Shown here: positions 59,242 through 64,000 of the stretch, piece after piece
Layout of the letters: the number at the start of each line of letters is the position of its first letter
Numbering within the stretch: position 1 is the stretch's first letter
NCBI GenBank assembly: GCA_900660155.1
Contig: CABFPE010000185.1
Span: 926,613-990,612, forward strand
Source of the DNA: Hofstenia miamia
Lineage: Eukaryota; Xenacoelomorpha; Acoela; Hofsteniidae
Length of the DNA stretch: 64,000 nucleotides
Reading direction: 5' to 3'
Position numbers and translations under genes: made by a program
Notes under the pieces: model-generated
Seen by the model: the letters and a program-made list of their open reading frames with translations, nothing else
Databases searched by the model: none
What the model was told of the DNA's origin: nothing

Positions 59242-61069
59242 GGGGAGACTGGGGCACAGTGGATCAAGGGGCACAAAGAATCATAATAATTTTCTAAAAA
59301 TTCGATTGTCCTGATAGAGTGAGTTACTCTTCTGTTAAACTTCCTTTCTTGTAAGCCAAGGTTGTCGGAAGCGAAATTTCCCTGCTGAATTCTTACTAAC
59401 AATATAGCGGCTATTGGTGTTTTTTCTAGGGCTTAGCCTTTGGTTTAATTGAAAAGTATATATCAACAGGTTATGACAGTATTTATAACTATGAAATAAG
59501 GCTCTGTGTTTGTGTTTCTTCACAGATATTTTCACCATGGTACGAAATCGCATAGTTGGAACGAAAATTGGCAACGTGACTGCAGATCAGATGGAAGCTG
59601 CAGTGAAACTCGTCCTTGGAGGCAGGAAGATAAGAAGCGCGAGTACTGAAACTGGCATAGGATAGTCAACCCTGAGACGCTGGGTGAAGAAGGCTGAAAA
59701 CTGCGAGGACCCAAGCAGCCTGAGCTATGCACCAAACTACAGTTGTCGTGGTGTGCTTAAGCATCATGAAGAGGAGGCGCTGAGAGACTACCTTTTGACG
59801 GCGTCAAAAATCCATTTTGGACTCTCTACTAAGCAAGTGAGGAAGCTTGCATTCGAATTTGCCATGAAAAATGCAAAGAAATGCCCTCCTTCATGGGAAA
59901 AAAATCAAAGTGCAGGGGAAGACTGGTTTGGACTTTTCATTAAAAGATTCCCTGAGCTGTCGTTGAGAAGACTTGAGGCAACTAGTCTCTCCAGGGCTAC
60001 CAGCTTCAACAAAGCTAACGTTGGTGCCTTATTTCAAAACTTGAAGTAAGTGTTAATAACTTACAAATTTAGACCACGAGACATTTACAACTGTGATGAA
60101 ACTGGGTGTATGACTGTACAAAAAGTGACGAATGAGAAAGTGGTGGCCAGTTGCAAAGCCAAGCAAATTGGAAGGGTCACTTCAGGAGAGAAGGGACACT
60201 TGTGAAAATGCTGGCAAACATCAATGCGGCAGGAAATTCTGTTCCCCCATCCATTGTGTTTCCAAGGGTGCACTACAAGAAGTCCATGGTGAGTGGTGCA
60301 CCCCTTGGAACAGATGGAGCCACTCATCCTTCTGGGTGGACGACAACAGACAACTTTTTCAACTATATGCAGCACTTTGCAAAGTCAACAAAGTGCTCCA
60401 ATACTCATCCTGTGCTTTGATTCTGGATAATCATGAAACACACCATTCTCTACCAACAATTGACTTCACAAGGGACAATGTCATTGTGATTCTGAACTTT
60501 CTCCCTCACTGCAGTCACAAACCCTTGACTGTGCTGTCTATGGGATCTTCAAGAAATTTTATACGCAAGCTTGTAATGCCTTCATGGGCAATAATCCAGG
60601 CCAGCCAATCACAATTCACGGCATTGCAGGGATTCTGGGCAATGCCTATCCGCTTGCGTTTACCGCCAAAGACATTATTAATGGGTTTCGTGTGACTGGT
60701 ATAAGCCCATACAATCCTGATATCTTCACTGATGAAGACTACCTTTGTGCCTCGGTTACAGATCGCCCAGTAATCTCTCCTTCGGTAGCTGGCATAGGGG
60801 CCTCAACTTCAACACCTGACACCGCTTCACACACAGCTCACACTGGACCTTTGACTGCTGCGAAATCATCTGTTTCAGCTGAACTATCATCATCATCTGA
60901 CGCAACATGTGCTGAGATCACAACACCATGCACTCCAAAACCTGTCTGTAAGATAATGCCTGTTGTGACTCCAGAGGAGATTCGTCCCTTCCCAAAAGCC
61001 CCACCGCGTAAAAGTACAACAAGAGGTAGAATACTAGGACCAACAATGGTTTTGACATCAAGCCCATAA
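59242..61069 (+). mobile_element. pogo-type DNA transposon, left end to transposase stop
   Basis: A TA at 59240-59241 precedes GGGGAGACTGGGGCACAGTG, a terminal-repeat-like start for pogo-group elements. The transposase follows from 59537. No inverse copy of the end was found downstream, so the 3' border is set at the stop codon. Confidence 0.7.
59537..61069 (+). pseudogene. pogo-like DDE_1 transposase, decayed
   Basis: A cut-and-paste transposase of the pogo/Tigger group. Order: a psq-type helix-turn-helix (QMEAAVKLVLGGRKIRSAS, then LRRWVKKAE), a CENP-B-type domain (GLSTKQVRKLAFEFA, WFGLFIKRFPELSLRR), then the DDE core. The core has YNCDETGC (first Asp), LILDNHETHHS (second Asp) and LDCAVYGIFKKF (third Asp, about 33-35 residues on). 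After it come INGFRVTGISPYNPD and a Ser/Thr-rich tail ending KAPPRKST. An in-frame TAG at 59663, a TAA after QNLK near 60047 and frame changes near 60195, 60415 and 60530 inactivate it. All catalytic Asp codons survive, so decay is moderate. Confidence 0.88.
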
Positions 61070-61074
61070 GTATT

Positions 61075-63840
61075 AAATAACTGCAGTCAAAAACATGTAT
61101 GTCTTATGATTTAGTGTTCAAATGGGACAGCGTGACAAAAGACATACAATAAAATCAAAATTTTTTGATCTACATCTGTTTTATAATTATCCTACTTGAG
61201 AGTTCATTTGTCATTTGATTTGGGTGTCTTGAGATAATTGGAGACAGATCTGTCTTATGTCACGTGTAAACAGGGTATTATGCTGCTTTACGTGCATCAA
61301 GCGATTACAGATAACATTGATCTGCGTACGGTGTTGAATAGTTTTATAGAGCATTCGGAGTTGTGTTTTTAAAATGATTAGCTAAATAGAAGATGTTTCA
61401 TTATACTTTACTATGTTTTTATGGGCGCTTTAAATTTGTGTTGGGTGCAGATTTAGATGATAAGATGACGTGCCAATACTTGCTGAATCCAAATGATACA
61501 AGCATCGGACATCAATAGGTAATAAGCAGAGCAGATGTGCTTCCTCGATTTTGTTCTGCCACGCATGTAGCGGTACTGAACTGATTTTAAAAATTTTAAA
61601 AAATTACGCCCCCAATCAAAAATCCAGTATGCTGGGGGTAAAAAAAGTCGCTTAGAGTCGCCGTTGACTGTGTACATATATGTGAAAGTGTGGTGGATCG
61701 TTTTTTTATGCATTCCTTAAATATCTAATCTAAGGAACTGGCAGTTGTTTATGATGTTTCAAAGCTTCTTGTAAAACTGAATCAAAATTCGTTTTGAAAA
61801 AATTTAGCCTATTTAGTTTATAATTTCATACTTACCTATTGGACCATTGTATTTTCCCAGATTAAAAAAGTTTGATATAAATCATTATATCTGCAAGGTT
61901 TTTCTATTTTATTTTTGATGGCATCAATACTGTTTAATATAGATTTCTTACTTTATCACTGATTGCATGAACTAGTTTCTACTTTTTGACTTTTGATTTG
62001 GTAGTTGAGTGTATTCATTTGTAAGGTATTCGTTTTACGCCTTGCGATTTTCATTGTTGAAGAGTTTCATTTCTAGTTTATTTACATGCAAACAAAATTT
62101 CTAAGAGTTTTAGAAATAGAAATATTCTATATATAATAGTTTTTTCGCGAATCAATACTCTACAAAAGTCATTTATCTAACGTTTACTATGTGCAGATAT
62201 ATTTGAGTTGCTTTTGAAATTTGATTTGACCATATTTTCGTCTCAGGGTAATATTTATTGAAATAAATTTAAAAAATTTTTAAAAAATGTATCAGCATTC
62301 TAGTTGAATTTGGGGTAGTGTACACAGAAAGCCAGTTTTCGTAAGAGAGTGACGACAAAAATTGCTTTTCATTGGTAATACTTTACTGAGAATTTGTAAA
62401 TGGCAAACTTTTTATGCCATCTATAAAATTTTTTTGGATTTTACATGCAGTAAAAATTCATAGAAGTTTACTTTTGAGATCCCTTGAATAATTCTTAAAT
62501 AATCACAATAAGGAAAAGTTTGGTTTAAAATGCATCTTGAATTACCAGAAAAATAGTTGGGCAAGAATGGTGTCCATTGATGTGCATCGCAGCGAATGTT
62601 TTTTTAATAGTGCTTTAGAATACGAATATATTTTGATTCAACAAATAAATTTGTTTAACTAACAAATATTGAAATTGTAAAATTGCTAGTTAAATTTCCC
62701 CTAAACTGGTTCTTAACACTTGTGTATTAAAATGTACATTTTGTATTTGTACACAAATTTGTGCTGCTAACGAATTAACCACTTTAATAGAATTTCATGA
62801 ATTCTGAACGCATACATTGATCTCGTTAATGCACGTTTGAAAATAGATTGTACGTAATCAAACTGACAGTATAATCACCCTGTGTTGCAATCGTTAACAA
62901 ATGTTAATGTCCTTATACAAGCGAAATATTGCTCATAAAACATATTAATTTCCTTCAGCAGTTATTAGAAGCAACCGGTAAGCACAGTTTCTGTTTTCCC
63001 TGCGAATTTATTTTACACTTGTTTCATTTTACTGTCAAAATCATTATCAAACAAAATGAACAATCCTATAATTTGTCGATAGTTTCGTAAACAATATTGT
63101 TAAATATTTACTCTATTCTATTCAGAAATGAAGGCTTTCTTATTAATGTTTAGAGGCTTGTCTATAGGATTAAGTTGAGAACTATTAAACCTATTGATTA
63201 TTACTGTGATATTTAAAGAAATTCCATGAATATGTACAATGCATTAGAATATGTGTAGATTGAATGAAAATATCTTTATGTTTGAATTTGTACAAAATTC
63301 TTTATTTTTTAAAATATCAATATTAATATTGGCAAATTGCAGTACAATTTATTTTACGCTCTTTTACTCCAAGCTATTCTATTTTTGAGTTAAAAATTAT
63401 CAATCAAAGCTTTTAACTTTGCGAACGCTGCCAGTGAACTTATAAGGCCCGGTGCCCGAAATTATGTCCAAAATGATCTGTATAAAATTTTTCTCCTTAT
63501 CAAATTGCAATAATTAATTTATAGACGTTTTCTATAATATGCACAGATGTACTTGCAAACTAATGATTTAAATGTATATTGAAATATTTGAATTTTGCAG
63601 TACGTTAAAAAATATTTATAGAGGTTGTTTAATGACAAGTGGTTTACAAAGAATATAGCCTTGAAAAGTTTATTAACTTTTTTAATGCAAACAAGAGGGT
63701 TTTCTTTCCATATTTAAAAACAAAATTGGTAGTTGAAAAACACTTCAAATTCCAAATCGTTGTATATTGCATAAGTATTAGATTAATATTTTTAAATTTA
63801 GAAAACTTTCATACCCTAACACAATCCTTGAACTATACAT
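61075..63840. other. No feature recognised
   Basis: AT-rich intergenic or intronic DNA. No frame longer than about 85 codons, and none with splice context or a recognisable motif. Confidence 0.6.
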
Positions 63841-63843
63841 ATC

Positions 63844-64000
63844 AGACTTGTCAACGAGCCTACATTTCCAAGCTCGGCTCGGCTCGGCTCGTTTAAATTT
63901 TGTGGAAGTTCGGCTCGGCTCGCCACATAAAATCTTTGAATGAGGCTCGTTTTAGCTCGGCATTTTTTAAAAAATATTGTCCTCAAAGAATTTTTTACAA
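63844..64000 (+). mobile_element. CGGCT-rich interspersed element, copy 2 (cut by window edge)
   Basis: CAGACTTGTCAACGAGCC, then AGCTCGGCTCGGCTCGGCTC, then the segment shared with 55980-56040 (TGAATGAGGCTCGTTTTAGC). GC-rich pentamers stand out in the AT-rich setting. Confidence 0.65.

Noticed and set aside
61453-61713. Minus-strand open frame of 86 codons
   Set aside because: No homology, splice signals or codon pattern; expected by chance in a window of this size.

Overview
The window looks like AT-rich nuclear DNA of an invertebrate animal. The reasons are spliced exons with GTAAGT-type donors, a Regnase (ZC3H12) family gene, long (TA)n tracts, and a mix of Ty3/Gypsy, Penelope, PIF/Harbinger, pogo/Tigger, hAT-like and Polinton-like remains. 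I cannot name the species. I see no bacterial operons, rRNA, tRNA or CRISPR array.

Layout. 1-1215: an open reading frame on the minus strand, cut by the window edge, resembling a Polinton-type minor capsid protein; it starts inside a 62-bp minisatellite. 3005-3184: one exon of a bulb-lectin (B_lectin) domain, minus strand. 5640-7460: a small inverted-repeat element, a Penelope 3' end and a decayed pogo/Tigger transposon. 8537-10192: the best host gene, a Regnase-like NYN RNase with a CCCH zinc finger, minus strand. 10600-13970: inverted-repeat elements and an old LTR-like remnant. 14260-48530: a nest of Ty3/Gypsy LTR elements. 48575-53912: a candidate exon, LTR scraps, a PIF/Harbinger transposase with a MADF-type exon, and inverted-repeat elements. 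54428-58680: hAT-like MITEs, a second Penelope end, a TA tract with a 151-base gap, and low-complexity repeats. 59242-61069: a pogo-type DDE transposase copy. 61075-64000: no gene recognised, ending in a CGGCT-rich repeat.

The Gypsy nest is the main content. Family A (+) is bounded by LTRs at 14260-15382 and 29245-30298 that share the 4-bp flank ATTG. Its interior is duplicated around two runs of N, so at least two copies or alleles are probably merged in the assembly. Family B (minus, 33420-41648) has its own LTRs, one of them hit by a MITE. A third, family-A-like copy (+, about 41930-48233) and a fragment (about 30928-33419) flank it. A, B and the fragment have primer sites matching tRNA-Arg. 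A, B and the third copy all carry a long coding region after integrase ('ORF3'), where an envelope gene would sit. It has no envelope-like hydrophobic segments and I recognise no domain in it. Its retention in divergent families is the strongest candidate here for something undescribed. All these LTR copies are broken.
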